Source of the DNA: Pisolithus tinctorius
Lineage: Eukaryota; Basidiomycota; Agaricomycetes; Boletales; Pisolithaceae
DNA: 64,000 nucleotides
Reading direction: 5' to 3'
Assembly (NCBI GenBank): GCA_024663395.1
Contig: JANFAH010000010.1
Coordinates: forward strand, 186,001 to 250,000
A model generated the notes under the pieces. The model ran no database searches. It saw only the letters and a list, made by a program, of their open reading frames with translations, and was not told where the DNA came from. Of this stretch, positions 45,740-57,560 are shown in pieces (position 1 is the stretch's first letter; every line of letters begins with the position of its first letter). Made by a program: the position numbers and the translations under genes.

Positions 45740-46332
45740 ACTGAAGTGGATGTGGCATGTACCCTCTCCTTGCCCTTGCCCTTGCTTGAGCTTCCCAAGC
45801 CTCTCCCTGCCTGACATGTGGCTCCTCTTGATGACCCCCCTGCTTTGGCATCACCTGGCCCTTTCTCCACATGACCTTGTGTGTGTGGTGTTGGCTCCTG
45901 GGCCAGCCTCTTTGCCTCCAGTCACACCCTCTCTTAAACCCTCTCTTGGTAGTTTTCAAAGAGGTCCTCAACATGGAACTGTCTCTGGCCTGCTGGATGA
46001 TGAAGGTCTGTGATAGCAATGGCCCCTGAAACCATGATGTCATCCTCAAATGCTGACTGCTCAGACAGCTCCATGAGGGAATAGCCATCAAGATTGGACA
46101 TGATCATCTTGTGCTCATCTATGTACTGGTTGCACAAGTACATGGTAGCCTGTGGAGTTTTTGTCATAACCTTCACACACACAAATGACAGTGTACTTAC
46201 CAAGGTTGTGTCCCACTCATCCACCCACTTTTGGATGGTGTTCAGCCTCTCTTCTGGCTGTGGCACCACCTGGGTCATCCTCCCTGCATGCTTCAACACC
46301 CCTGTGAGTGCTGCTATAGCTTGAGCCTCCAT
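45740..46332 (-). pseudogene. Gag-like gene fragment of a repetitive family
   Basis: The minus strand starts at 46332 with MEAQAIAALTGVLKHAGRM and continues EERLNTIQKWVDEWDTT. After an intron-like break it reads YLCNQYIDEHKMIMSNLDGY, AITDLHHPAGQRQFH and a basic GSSSKGKGKE tail. It is then cut by the terminal segment at 45739, whose reverse complement continues the frame as NPPWRPIRSGDFD. The general layout (helical N-terminus, KGKGKE linker) is like the gene at 35177-37047. I recognise no catalytic domain. In-frame breaks are present. Confidence 0.45.
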
Positions 46333-47594
46333 GCTGAATACTGGTCACACATTGTGGATCGAGTATGCTTGCATGTCAAAGAACAAGTGTGGGCTTAGGT
46401 GGTTGGATGCATGGCTGCAAGTGTTGTTGGGAAGTTTGATGAGTGGTGAGCCTCCTTCTGAGCAAGTTTAAATTCTGCAGGGCTATCTCATACAATGCAG
46501 AATTTCCCTCTGCACAAGGCAGAATTCCAAACATGAGCCCTCATTGTTACATAGCACCTGCTGAAATTCTGCTTTCAACTCTGTCACATCTTGGTTCAGC
46601 CTGACCAAGGATGGTCAACATTCAAAGTCCCCAGGAGGTGTAGGGAGCTGTATAATCCCTGAGGCTGAAACAGGAAACTGCCAGTAAATCCTACTGCCTC
46701 TGTGGTAGGCCCCTGTTGATCTATGCTTTCAGAATTTTTCCCACTCATGGCCTCATGTTTTCTCCCACCCCCTTCAGCTTCAGAGTTTCTCCCAACCAGC
46801 AACATGTTGCCTGTTGCCCAGAGCCATCAGTATGCAGATCAGAAATTCCACAACCTATCTGCTGCCTCACCACATCACCAGTCATTCTCATTAGACAATG
46901 TCAAAAACTCCAGTTACCCCTGGCACCCCATATTCCTGTGTGCCTTTCCCCATACCCATAATCTTTGTCCCTCAGCATGCCTACCTTTCTCACCAACTCC
47001 ACCTTTAGCCTGTAAACACTCACTCACTCTGCTGTAAGATACCCCTCTTGCCCCTTATTCCATTTTCTCTCATTCACCACTTGCTGGCCTATTTCACAGG
47101 CACCTGTACCTAAGTGATGTCTGTCATCCCTTCCTTTATTTTCCAGGCCTTTAGTTTTTCCACCCCACTTTACTCCAACTCATACCTACATCCCATGTAC
47201 TATATAATCCCACTGTAGTGTTGGAAAAATACCACCCACTTTTGGAGTCACAATCTGTGTGTGTTTTGTGAGTTCAAGAGTTCCCAGAGTCTAAAAGCAT
47301 CTATTGAGTCTACAACATCTACAGTATCTCTGGTGATCTCTGTGTCTCCTGCATCCTCCAGTCCATCACACCTTATCTCATGTCTCCCTTGCCTCAGATA
47401 CACCCTTCTTGTCACATAACTGCCTCTCAGAATTTCATATACCCATCTTGCTGTTCCTCACACATCAGCAACCCTCCAGAATTAAATTCTGCAACCCTCA
47501 CAAATATACCCCACCCTTTCTAGTTTTATCTCAACTTCTCCTGCCACTCAGCAACCCTTGGGCAATCCTAGGGAATTCTCCCTACAGTCTTTCT
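46333..47594. mobile_element. Decayed copia-related DNA rich in AATTCTG/CAGAATT
   Basis: The motif CAGAATTAAATTCTG at 47475-47490 equals the LTR palindrome CGGAATTAAATTCCG of the young copia after two CpG transitions. Other AATTCTG or CAGAATT copies occur near 46467, 46495, 46520, 46563, 46728 and 47426. 'cagagtttctccca' (46785) matches 'cggagtttcgccca' of the LTR. The region therefore looks like a remnant of a related element, possibly the LTR of the copia relic at 47595-48951. No gene is visible. Confidence 0.5.
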
Positions 47595-48951
47595 CTAGTT
47601 GCATGCTTCCCAGAAGTTGTGTCCCACACTGCTTTCCTTGAGATCCATGATGAACTCTTTTCCCAGATATTTTCCACCATGATCAGAGTGCAAAACTTTG
47701 ATCACAGCATTGTGTTGTGTGTGACACCAGGCCTCAAAGTCCTTGTAGGTGGTGAAGGCCTCACTTTTCTGGCAAAGGAGGTGCAGGTATGTGAGATGAG
47801 TCCTATCATCTGTGAAAGTAATGTAGTAACACCTTCCTCCAAGTGTCTCAACAGGGGTTGGTCCCCATACATTGGTGTGGACCTCAGCAGCAAACTCCAT
47901 GGCATGCTTGCCAGTGCATTCCTTGGTGATAGGTTTTCTGGTAGCCTTTGCATAGACACAGGCTTCACAAAATGCAGGTTTGTCCTTTGATAGATCAAAC
48001 TTCAGGCCTGACATGAGCCCATTTTTCAGCCAGACAATGAGCAATGGTGGGCAAAATATGTTCCATCCTGTGATGGAGTTCCATGACAGTGACAGTCTCA
48101 ACTGCTGCACTTGCTCTGTCATGCATGCCATTGTGGATGTCATGATAAAGACCTGCCTGGGTCTTCAGTACACACCCAATGATGTCATCATTGGGGTTGC
48201 AGATAGTACAGGTTCCATCAGCAAAGGTAACAGAATAACCTAACTGATTGAGATGTCTGATGGACACCAGGGTGTAGCCTGCCACTGGGGAATACAAGAC
48301 TTCAGTGAGGGTTAGCTTAGTTACATCACATCCATTTGGGACTTCAATGATCAAATCACTGATTGCAGTGGAATTGAAGGATTGCTTATTAGTGGCTGTG
48401 AATGTTTTGGGCAGGATGCTTGTTAGGGACATGAATTGATTCTTGTATGGCAAGATGTGCTGTGTGGAACCACAGTCATAGAGTTCTACAGTTGTTGTGC
48501 TGATTGGCCTGTCATGTATGAGATTGGCCAGATCTGGGGACAATTTAGCAGAGTTTTCAGTGAGCATGTCATTGCCAGGAGGTAAGTAATCTCCATCATT
48601 GTCTGTGTCTGACATTTCACTGAACAAGTCATCTTCAGAGGGGGTGTGATGCATCCTTTCTTCATCATTGTCATTGGAGACACTCAGCAGGTCAGGGATT
48701 GGAAAATCATCATCAGGGTCACTCAAAGCGATGACAGAAGATGCTCCTTCCTCTTTGGAGTCAAAGGTCACTGCATTAGCTGAGTCCTTCTTCATGTCAT
48801 CTGTTGTGCCATGGTTTGCTGACTTATCAAGCTCCAGGCATTGAGAATTGAATGGTCTCTTGACCCACAGTTCCAGCAAGGACTGCACTGATGAGCAGGA
48901 CCTGTGGAACTTCCTCCCCATTGTCATTCTCTCCAACTCCCTCACCCCCAA
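47595..48951 (-). pseudogene. Copia relic: gag end, protease and integrase
   Basis: The minus strand from 48951 reads an acidic gag/protease linker (DPDDDFPIPDLLS) and a protease motif LYDCGSTQHILPY (DCG for DSG). It continues with LTEVLYSPVAGYTLVSI and the pre-integrase sequence MELHHRMEHI. After a frame change near 48000-48140 the integrase follows: FCEACVYAKATRKP, HTNVWGPTP (Asn where the first catalytic Asp is expected, a G-to-A change) and LHSDHGGKYL. It is truncated after NFWEA near 47595, before the last Glu and the RT. It is an old, inactive copy. Confidence 0.8.
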
Positions 48952-49402
48952 CTGGAAGAATTCCCAGGGGTCATGGCCAAGGCTTCATTGCCTTCACAAG
49001 CCCTTTGTTTAGGACATGAGTGCCACATCTCCTTCTGGTTTCATCATTCTGATTCTTCAATCATAAGGGAGATGATAATGTTGGGGTCAATAGTCTGGGT
49101 TGGTGTCACAACCATGCCTAGACCACCCTAAACTGGTCCTACCCTGGTCTCAACCAGCCTTGTTCCCACCCCTACCCCAGTCCCAGCCTTGATACCTCAA
49201 CCCATAGACATGTTAGCTTGTGAGGCACTGCAAGGCAGTGCCCAGCTGAGTTGTTCTCTCAGTTGAGGCCGGACCAGCATCACATCCAGCCCACTACTAG
49301 TCCTGCCCTGGTTCCCAGTAAATCCTTGTTCTTGCTTTTGCTTGATAATATTCTTTGTAATATCATACTTACCAATCTGTTTACCAACCACCACCATACC
49401 AG
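48952..49402. other. Spacer with retroelement debris
   Basis: No gene is supported. The sequence is pyrimidine-rich, with 'ccagtcccagcc'-type simple repeats near 49170-49190. Confidence 0.35.
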
Positions 49403-50076
49403 TGTCACACACCAAAGGTGTTTGGTGATGTGGACATGGATACTGCTGATGAATGGAGATGAAGACTGGTGCCCTCATGTGAAGAAAGACAGCCAGAAAT
49501 GTTGGCACTCATCCTTTGCACAAGAACAAGTTGTCAATGCCAAAGAAAAAAGAAGGAAGCAAGTTAAGTGCCAATAAAAATTGTTAAGCACCCATATATG
49601 GCATTCCAGTTATTGACATATCTCCACCATTTCTGCAGATACCAACACCATTCCCACACTCACTTATAGTGCTCAGCCACATGATCCTACCTTCCAAAAT
49701 TGGGAAGGATCTGCACACTCCACACATTTCTACAGCACTCCCTCCAACAGATGTTCATTTCACTAATTCTTCTGATATGGCTGCCTCTGCATCAATCATT
49801 TTGCTTTTCCCCTTTTCTAGGGACCATGGCTATCTATATCTACCAGGAGTTCCTACCAGCTTCCATCCTGAAGCATCCTGGTACATCCCATCCTCATCTG
49901 CCCCCTCTCAGCCCATCCAGCTTGGACAGCATGTTCTTCTTGTAAGAATGACCTCTAAGAGGACATTCTTTGGTCACCTCAGGTCTGTCATTCACTTGGA
50001 AAGGTTTTATGTGGTTGTTTCAGTCTCTCCAGTCCAAGAAGCATATGGATCCTTCCTCCCTGCTCCCTGCAATGTC
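49403..50076 (+). repeat. Unknown coding repeat, copy R2
   Basis: Copy of the R1 repeat in the same orientation. The frame at 49669-50115 has SDMAAS, YLPGVPTSF, QLGQHVLLV, MTSKRTFFG and EAYGSFLPAPC. With R3 (53313-53983) it forms a pair of 670-bp inverted repeats flanking a 3.2-kb region containing a gypsy gag. Confidence 0.65.
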
Positions 50077-50094
50077 TTCATACCAATCTTGTCC

Positions 50095-51540
50095 ATCATT
50101 CTTCCAAAATTGTGACAGCTACAGTTTAATCTACTGTTCTCCACCCTCCCTGATCACATCCATGACAAGTATGATGCACATCTTGCCTTCTTATTGCAAG
50201 ATACAGCAGAAGATGCTCCCCCTTCATCCTCTCTTCCTCATTCATGAAGTTTCTATTTGCTTCACTAAGAGGACAGTTGGGGGGGAAAGTTGTGATCCCA
50301 ATGTTCCTGTCACCACACAGACCCCCAAAGCTTGGCCCCTTTCTGACACCTGACTCACCCTGTCCACTTTTGGATGTACTGAATTGGCATCAGATCAGCA
50401 ATGCCTCTCTGTCATCCCACCTTGGCCTAGAAGCAATCTCTTCAAGATGTGACATGCACAGCCTCCCCCTAATGTGATTCCAGTGTGCTTACCCAGTTTC
50501 TGACATCACTTGACTCATACTTTGAAATTCTGACTGTCCTTGACTCACCTATTGCCAATACTTACCAATCTTTTGACCCTGCCCACTGATTCTTTGCCCT
50601 TTGGCTTAATTATCATTACCAATGCTCCCCAATGCTTTCTAAGTTGATTACCCACTGCTTACATTCCTTACTTATCAGTTACCAATCACTTACCAAGCAT
50701 TTACACCTTGTTTTCCATAGGCAACACTCCTGTACTGTATATAAATCACTGTACTTAGATAGCTGAAAAAAAAGAAGACATCAGAAAGCCCCTCTTGCTC
50801 ACATTTTCATTGTCCCTCAGTAATTCATTCAGCAACTTCAATAGTTGAGACTTTATTAAGGGTCTAACTATTGTCTACTTCGCTTATCACTGCCTATCAT
50901 CAATATACTTCACATCCAGACCTTCCTGGGCTCAGAATAGCCTAGGACAGTGAATTAAGTCATCATCCATCCTTCTGTAGGCTGACAGCAATCTACTCCA
51001 TCACAATCCTCTCACTTTCCTGCTCCTTTGTCAGGAGCATCCCCAACCCTCAGCACTCATCTTTGTGTGTTGTAGCTCACAAAACCCACCCAACTAAAAG
51101 GTTCCACCATCTAGGTACTGCATAGGCACACCACCACTTGCTTTCATTGTCTTTTGTGTTGGTTTTGGTTGGTTTACACCACTGAACCACACTTTGACTC
51201 ACACCAGGGCAACCAGTCTCCAGTGCTACATTACACCTAGTCTACCTTTAGTATTTAAGCCATAGGAAGAATTGTCTAGCCTCAGTCTGAAATCAATCTA
51301 GTCCCATCTAGCCCAGTCTCCATCTGTCTTCTGCCTCACAACTGGACTATGGCCCATGCAAGGGAATAGCACTGCCCTTCAGTTGCTAAGTCCAACTAGT
51401 TCAACCCTCTAGTAGTCTGTAAGCTGTCTGACCCCCAACCAGCTTTGTGACTGGTGACAAACTGGACTTAACAGCCTTTCAGACTCACACTTGTGTGGGT
51501 CACTACTCCTCAGTCTAGACCTCAGCAATACACCCTCAGC
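50095..51540 (+). mobile_element. Retroelement pol end, polypurine tract and LTR-like sequence
   Basis: 50166-50240 encodes YDAHLAFLLQDTAED then a stop. A tract 'ttgggggggaaag' (50278-50289) is followed by TGTGATCCC at 50291, as expected for a polypurine tract and LTR start. A TATA-like 'tatataaatc' lies near 50738. 51280-51400 ('gtctgaaatcaatctag...gcaagggaatagcactgc') resembles the LTR end and leader at 54640-54720. The exact LTR boundary is not resolved. Confidence 0.5.
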
Positions 51541-53312
51541 ATGCCTACCCAAACTCAAACTCAAGTAGCATGAGTCCATGCTACTACAAACCCAGAATCT
51601 GCCTCAGCTATTGACTTGTGCCACACTGCTGCCCTGGTGTCCTTAAGGACAGCCAGAAGGTCACCTGGTGAAATCAACAAATTCAGAGGCTTCTCAGCCC
51701 ACAAATCTACCACACCCACCCCAAATTGACCTCCTGCACCCACCAATGATCTGGATGATGAACTGGAACTGGATGAACCAGATGACATCAATCCTGGGGG
51801 TGATGACCCTGATGATGATGGTCCTGGCAATGATGGTCTGGGAGATGACCTGGATAATGACAATGACAATCCACTCCCAGAAGACAATGTTGAGCCCAGG
51901 GTAACCATGCTGGACAACCTTGCCAAGGCCATAGAACTCCTTGCATGTAATGCTCATACTGGCTCTGAGTCATCCTCTAGGACCAAGTTGCACAAACCAG
52001 ACACCTTTGATGGGACAGACCCAAAGAAGCTCTGCACATTTCTAATCCAATGTGAGCTCAACTTCCAGGACCAGCCCCATGCCTTTCAAAGTGATCAGGC
52101 CAAGGTCACTTTTGCGCAGTCATTCCTGAAAGGGATGGCTCTTGAGTGGTTTGAACTGGACTTACTTGGGACTGAAGACCCAGAGGACTGGCCCTACTGG
52201 ATGGACTCTTGGAAAGAGTTCATCATAGAGTTCTAAACTACCTTTGGACCTCATGACCCAGTGGCTGATGCTGAAAGTCAACTGGATCACCTCCAGATGA
52301 AAGAGAATCACTGAGTCAACAAGTATGTAGTCAAGTTTAACTGGCTGGCCCCACAAGTCCAGAGCTACAGTGATGGTGCCCTGTACCACTACTTCTACAC
52401 CAGCCTTCCCAACCATATCAAAGATGAGGTCTGATGGGTTGGCAAACCCAGAACCCTTCACAAACTCTGCCATCTAGCCCAGGAGATTGACACACTACTG
52501 GGAATGCAAGGAGGAAGTTCAGCAGTCCAGTAAACACCAGGGGTCATCCTCTGGTAATAAGTCAACTCCCAACCCCAGCCATAACTCCCAGTCCAAGCCC
52601 AGTCAGGGGAAATCCAAGACTAGCAGTAATCCTGGAAATGGCAACTCTGGCAGTCAATTCTTGTCCAAACCCACCTCAGCTAGTCAGACCAGCTCTAGCC
52701 CATCCAAACCTGACTTGGGAAAATTGGGCAAGGACAGCAAGCTGACACTGGAGGAATGCAAGCACTGCAGGGACAACAACCTCTGCATGTTCTATGGGGG
52801 CACTGGGCACTTCACAGATAAGTGTCCCAAGAAAGCCAGGAAAGCCAAAGCTCATGCTGTGGCTACCTCTGAGGCAGCACTGGCCTCAACCTCATGCTCT
52901 GCCCCCAAGGCAAAAAAAATAGGCAGCAGCTCCCAGGACTCCACACAGACTGAGAGCTGCATTGACTCCAGCTGTGCACTCACAGAGGCTCATTTCAATG
53001 TGTCTTCTCTTTCCAATCCTAATTCATTAATCCCCTATGTTTCTGTTGTCAGTCATAATTTGCCCTGGCTCCATACTCTAGTGGACTCCAGTTCCACCCA
53101 TAGTTTCATAGATAACCAGTGTGCCAATCAACACTCTTTTACCCTTTACTCCATGCCCCCTATCCAACTCCAGCTCTTTGATGGATCATCAAGTTTTGTT
53201 ATTACCCAAGCAGTAGACCTTTCAGTTCAGTTTGTGACTAGCAATGTCACCCCAGTAACCCTGTTTCTCACCCTGTTGGATTCTAAATGTAAGATAGTCC
53301 TTGGACAAGACA
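51541..53312 (+). pseudogene. Ty3/gypsy gag and protease relic
   Basis: The frame starts MPTQTQTQVA at 51541 and has an acidic region, then the gag domain (KPDTFDGTDPKKLCTFLIQC and FLKGMALEWFELDL). A zinc knuckle near 52787 reads CMFYGGTGHFTDKC, with Tyr for the second Cys. The retropepsin motif near 53078 reads LVDSSSTHSFID, with Ser where the Gly of DSG is expected. Stops at about 51571, 51729, 52312 and 52432 are TGA, and one at 52234 is TAA (CAA or CGA to stop). A frameshift lies near 52475. It is cut at 53312 by repeat R3; RT and integrase are absent. Confidence 0.8.
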
Positions 53313-53983
53313 TTGCAGGGAGCAGGGAGGAAGGATCCATATGCTTCTCAGACTAGAGAGACTGAAACAACCACATAAGACCTTTCTAACTGAATGACAG
53401 ACCTGAGGTGACCAAAGAACATCCTCCTGGAGGTCATACTGACAAAAAGAATGTGCCATCAAAGCTGGATGGGCTGAGAGGGGGCAGACAAGGATGAGAT
53501 GTACCAGGACACATCAGGATGGAAGCTAGTAGGAATTCCTGGTAAATATATGTGGCCATGGTCCCTAGCAAAGGGGACAAGTGAAATGATTGATGTGGAG
53601 GCAGCCATATCAGAAGAATTAGCAAAATGAGCATCTTTTGGAGGGAGTGCTGTAGAAATGTCTGGAGTGCAAGGATCCTTCCCAATTTTGGAAGGTAGGA
53701 TCATGTGGCTGAGCACTATAAGTGAGTGTGGGAATGGTGTCAGTATCTGCAGAAATGGTGAAGATACATCAAAAACCAGAATACCATACATGGGTGATTA
53801 ACAATTTTTATTGGCACTTGACTCACTTCCTTCTCTTTTCTTTGACATTGATGACTTGTTCTTGTGTGAAGGATGACTGCCAATGTTCCTGGCTGTCATT
53901 CTATGCATTAGTGCTCTAGTCTTTCATCTCCATTCATCAGCAATACCCATTTCCACATCACCAAACACCTTTGGTGTGTGACA
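53313..53983 (-). repeat. Unknown coding repeat, copy R3 (inverted)
   Basis: Reverse complement of R2 with high similarity. On the minus strand the frame contains SDMAAS, IYLPGIPTSF and MTSRRMFFG-like residues and EAYGSFLPAPC. It joins the gypsy protease at 53312 within 'gacattgcaggg', a motif present in both, so a recombination there is plausible. Confidence 0.65.
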
Positions 53984-54322
53984 TCACATTCAGAGGCCCA
54001 CCCTTTTGGGTAACATCACCCTTAGCAAACATCTCATTTCCTTCACCACATGTAATTATGCTAAATAGGCCATTGGTTAAACAACAGTGACACACATCAA
54101 CAAGGCACAAGAGACTAACACTACTGGAGGAGATAGAAGGCCATCAGAACAGAGAGATGATGGCCATGAAAGGAAAAGTAAGTCCAATGGAAGAAAACAA
54201 GGTAGACAGCAGGCAACATGGAGGCAAAACATAACAGGGGGTGTGTGCAGGCAAAGCCTGCTGTTTCTCAAAGCTTGAGGGAGCAACAACCCTTGTCACA
54301 GCATGGATGGTCTCACCATCCT
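53984..54322. other. Spacer with dispersed repeat
   Basis: 54065-54240 matches 42045-42230. No gene is seen. Confidence 0.4.
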
Positions 54323-54671
54323 TGTCATGGTCATGCCTCAACCCTGGCTGGACTCAGTCTCACACTTGTTCAGTCCAGCCTTGGCCTCACCAATCCCTTA
54401 TCCCCAGATGTCCTAGCATGGTGAACACTGCTTTGCAGTGCATGTCACTTTGGTTGAACCCTGCCCAGTCTTGTCCCTGGTCTGCCCTGTCCCAGTCTCT
54501 GCTACCTTAGACATACCTTACTAATATCATTCTTACCAATCATCTTAGCAATCCTTGCAAGACTGGCATTACTGGTCTCCATACTATAGTTTGTCTCTGG
54601 TATATAAACCCATAATTACTCAGCTTGTAGTCTCCAGTCTGAAATCAAATAAGTTCTATCTGTAACTCTTG
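54323..54671 (+). repeat. LTR, plus orientation (349 bp)
   Basis: It starts TGTCATGGTCATGCC and includes a 'tatataaaccc' TATA-like box at 54600. The same 349-bp sequence is present in reverse orientation at 60222-60570. Similarity continues beyond both LTRs into a leader containing 'gcaagggaatagc'-type sequence. Confidence 0.7.
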
Positions 54672-54984
54672 GCCTTGGACTCAGACTGCAATCCACACAA
54701 GGGAATAGCGCTGCATCATCAGTTGCTAAGTCCAATCAGTCCACCCCCTGTACCTCTGCCCCTTCCCCCTGATCCTGACCCCTCAGCCTTGTGCCTGCTT
54801 CAGTCTCCAGTCTGGTATCAACCCAGACATCATGAACTTGACATGAAGGCATCAAAGGACAAACACTGTATGAAGTGGTCTTCAACTGATGAGTGGACCC
54901 CACCATCTTCCAGAGTTTTGGATGCCCAGCATGTGCACTAATTCCAAAGGACTGGCAGCCAGGAAAGTTCTACCCACATGCCTG
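54672..54984 (+). other. Leader shared with the minus-strand element at 60 kb
   Basis: 54680-54845 is homologous to the reverse strand of 60052-60218, encoding SPISPPPVPLPLPPDPDP and VWYQPRHHELD. After about 54845 the two diverge, so this element is recombined or truncated here. Confidence 0.5.
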
Positions 54985-57248
54985 AAAGGCCATCATGATT
55001 GGTTACACCCATGGACAACAGGCCTACAAACTCCTGGACCTACAGAAATGCACTGTGTTCTCTAGCTGGCATGTGAGGTTTGATGAGTCTGGTTCCCTCA
55101 GCCTTCTGGAGTTAAGGCCATGGACACCAGACCCCACTGGCAAACAGTGGGAGGGCCTTGTCCCATGATGACTCCACCAACTGGACCCCAGTTCTCCTGA
55201 AGAAGAAGAGGATGACATCAACCTGCCTCCATGATTACCAGAGTCAGTGGGAGTAGTGGGAGGAGATCCACCACCCCACATATCAACCCACCAGTCCCAG
55301 AGGAAATGAATCCAGACCCTGGTCCAGGCAGCCACCCTCATACACTGGAACTGCAAGTCCAGTTACCAGAACCCCAGACTCCACTGCAGCAAATACTCCA
55401 ACCACCCAGATCACCACCACCTCACCCAGCTAGGATGGTGGCTGGCACATGTTGGAGTGCAAGGGAGAAAAGGCTAGCAGACAGAAACTGAGATTACCAG
55501 TGCACCTTAGATGATGAAGCAGCATGCCAAAATCATGAAGAAGCACCAGCCACAGCTGAGCCTGAAATCCCAGGTGCCTTCCTGTCTGAACTACTAGACA
55601 ATGTCACTTTCTTTGCTGGAGTCACAGGTACTGGTCCATCAAATGATGACCTCCCCCAGACTCTCAATGAAGCCTTCTCTCAACCAGATAGCCACCTCTG
55701 GAAATCAGCCCTTGAAGATGAACTACTTTCCCTAAATTCCAACCATGTGTATGAGACAGTCCCAGTCCCAGCTGGAGTTACCTCAATCACCTCAAAGCCA
55801 GTTTTCTGGATCAAGCATGATCAAGCAGGCAAGATAGAGTGGTACAAACTCTGAATAGTTGCCTGTGGCTTCACCCAATGAGAGGGTGTAGACTACCAGG
55901 AGCTTTTTGCCCCCATAGCAAACCTAGAGTCTGTAAGGATCATCATTGCACTGGCAGCAAAGCATAACCTGGAGTTGGACCAAATGGATGTTTCCACTGC
56001 CTACCTAAATGGCAAGTTGGAGGAGGAATTATACATGTCCACACCATCTGGAGTCCCAATACAACCAGGTTACTGTTGGTGGCTCAAGCACTCCCTCTAT
56101 GGGCTTAAGCAGGCTGGCCAGACTTGGAACAAAACCCTTGACCATAAACTTGGTGAAATTGGCTTCACCTGGCTGGATGCTGAGACCTGCCTGTATGTTC
56201 TCTGAAAGGGCCAACAGGTTTGTTTCTTGGTGGTCTATGTGGATGACCTACTCTTGGCTGCAAGTTCCCAGAAGTTCATGGATGAGGTAGAATCCACTCT
56301 AGCATCATCTTTCAAGATGCAGGACCTTGGAGAGCCAAGTACATCCTAGGGATTGAACTCCAACATGACCAGCAAAACCAGACCATTGCATTATCCCAGT
56401 CACAGTACATCTGGACTGTGTTTGAATGCACTGGCATGAAAAACTGCAAACCAGTGTACACCCCACTGCCACACAACCTAAAACTGACTGTGGCCACACC
56501 AGAGGATGGACCACCAGTCCCAGAGATAACCATCAAAGGCCAGTGCATGTCCTACCTAACTGTCATAGGCTCACTGATGTATGCCATGCTCAGAATGCAG
56601 CCAGACCTTGCATTCCTGGTTGGAGTACTCAGCTGTTTCAGTGCAGCACCCACTGAGACACACTGGGAGATGGCAAAGAGGGTCCTATGCTACATGCAAG
56701 CCACAAAGGACTTAGAGTTAGTCTATGATGGCTCAAATATCTCCATGGACATGGATTTCCATGGCTATACTGATGCTGACTGGTCTGGAGACCCAGACAC
56801 CTCCCAGTCCACATCTGGCTATGTGTTCATCTCAAACAATGGAGCCATTTCCTGGGCTAGCAAGTGGCAGTCAATGGTTGCTCTGTCAAGTACAGAGTTG
56901 GAGTACATTGGACTCAGTATTGCTGGCCAGCACCTCCAGTGGTTAAGAGGTTTCTTCAATGAAATTGGACATCAGCAACTACAACCCACTGAACTCCTTT
57001 GTGACAACCAGGCTGCCATCATCCTGTGCCAGGACCCACAGTTCCAGGCCTGGACTAAGCATATACAGTGGGAATACCATCATGTATGGGATGATCTTGT
57101 AGCAAATAAGGAAGCTGCTGTCCAGTATGTCCCAACCAGAGACATGGTAGCTGACATCATGACCAAGGCTCTTGTTCATGAACAACATTGGAAGTTCATC
57201 AAGGCTATGGGACTTCAACTTCACTCAAGTGGGAGTGTCAACAAGTGA
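54985..57248 (+). pseudogene. Copia relic: integrase end, RT and RNase H
   Basis: The first recognisable part is the integrase C-terminus (GYTHGQQAYKLLDLQ, then SSWHVRFDES; about 54998-55095). RT begins near 55690 (FSQPDSHLWKSALEDEL) and contains LDQMDVSTAYLNGKLEEELYM and an intact active site YVDD (about 56238). RNase H has YTDADWSGD, ALSSTELEYI and LCDNQAAI. TGA stops follow YKL (about 55852), FTQ (about 55879) and LYVL (about 56203). Each is where Arg (CGA) or another codon is expected. A frameshift lies near 56330. The last open section is 56418-57248; its stop falls inside the 3' LTR. It is an old inactive copy of a lineage different from the element at 26465. Confidence 0.85.
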
Positions 57249-57560
57249 CAAGGTTACATAAGTGGCCAGCAGACAAACCTTAGATGAACCTTAGACAAAC
57301 CAGCATTTTTCCCATGCTTCTATTGTTTGACAGGTTATGTATCACTGCTAGTATCTTTTCTTACCCCTTGTCCCTTTCATTTTCACATATATATATACTT
57401 CACTTCTCTCACTTACAAAACCCTCAGTCATCTTGCCCATACTCAGACAGTGGCTGAGGTATAGTTATCCCTTGTATTTGTTTTACACTTTACTAATTGT
57501 ATGTTAGCTATTTTCTACTTAGTTTTGTCAACTTGAACTCATGACTATACTTGACATGTG
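57236..57560 (+). repeat. Putative 3' LTR of the copia relic
   Basis: After the purine tract 'aagtgggag', TGTCAACAAGTG starts at 57236 as an LTR would. A 'tatatatatac' stretch lies at 57387. The 3' boundary is not resolved because the 5' LTR of this element is not present. Confidence 0.45.

Noticed and set aside
52487..53356. Independent host gene with a zinc finger
   Set aside because: It continues the gypsy gag frame after a shift and contains a knuckle and a retropepsin motif in the expected order.
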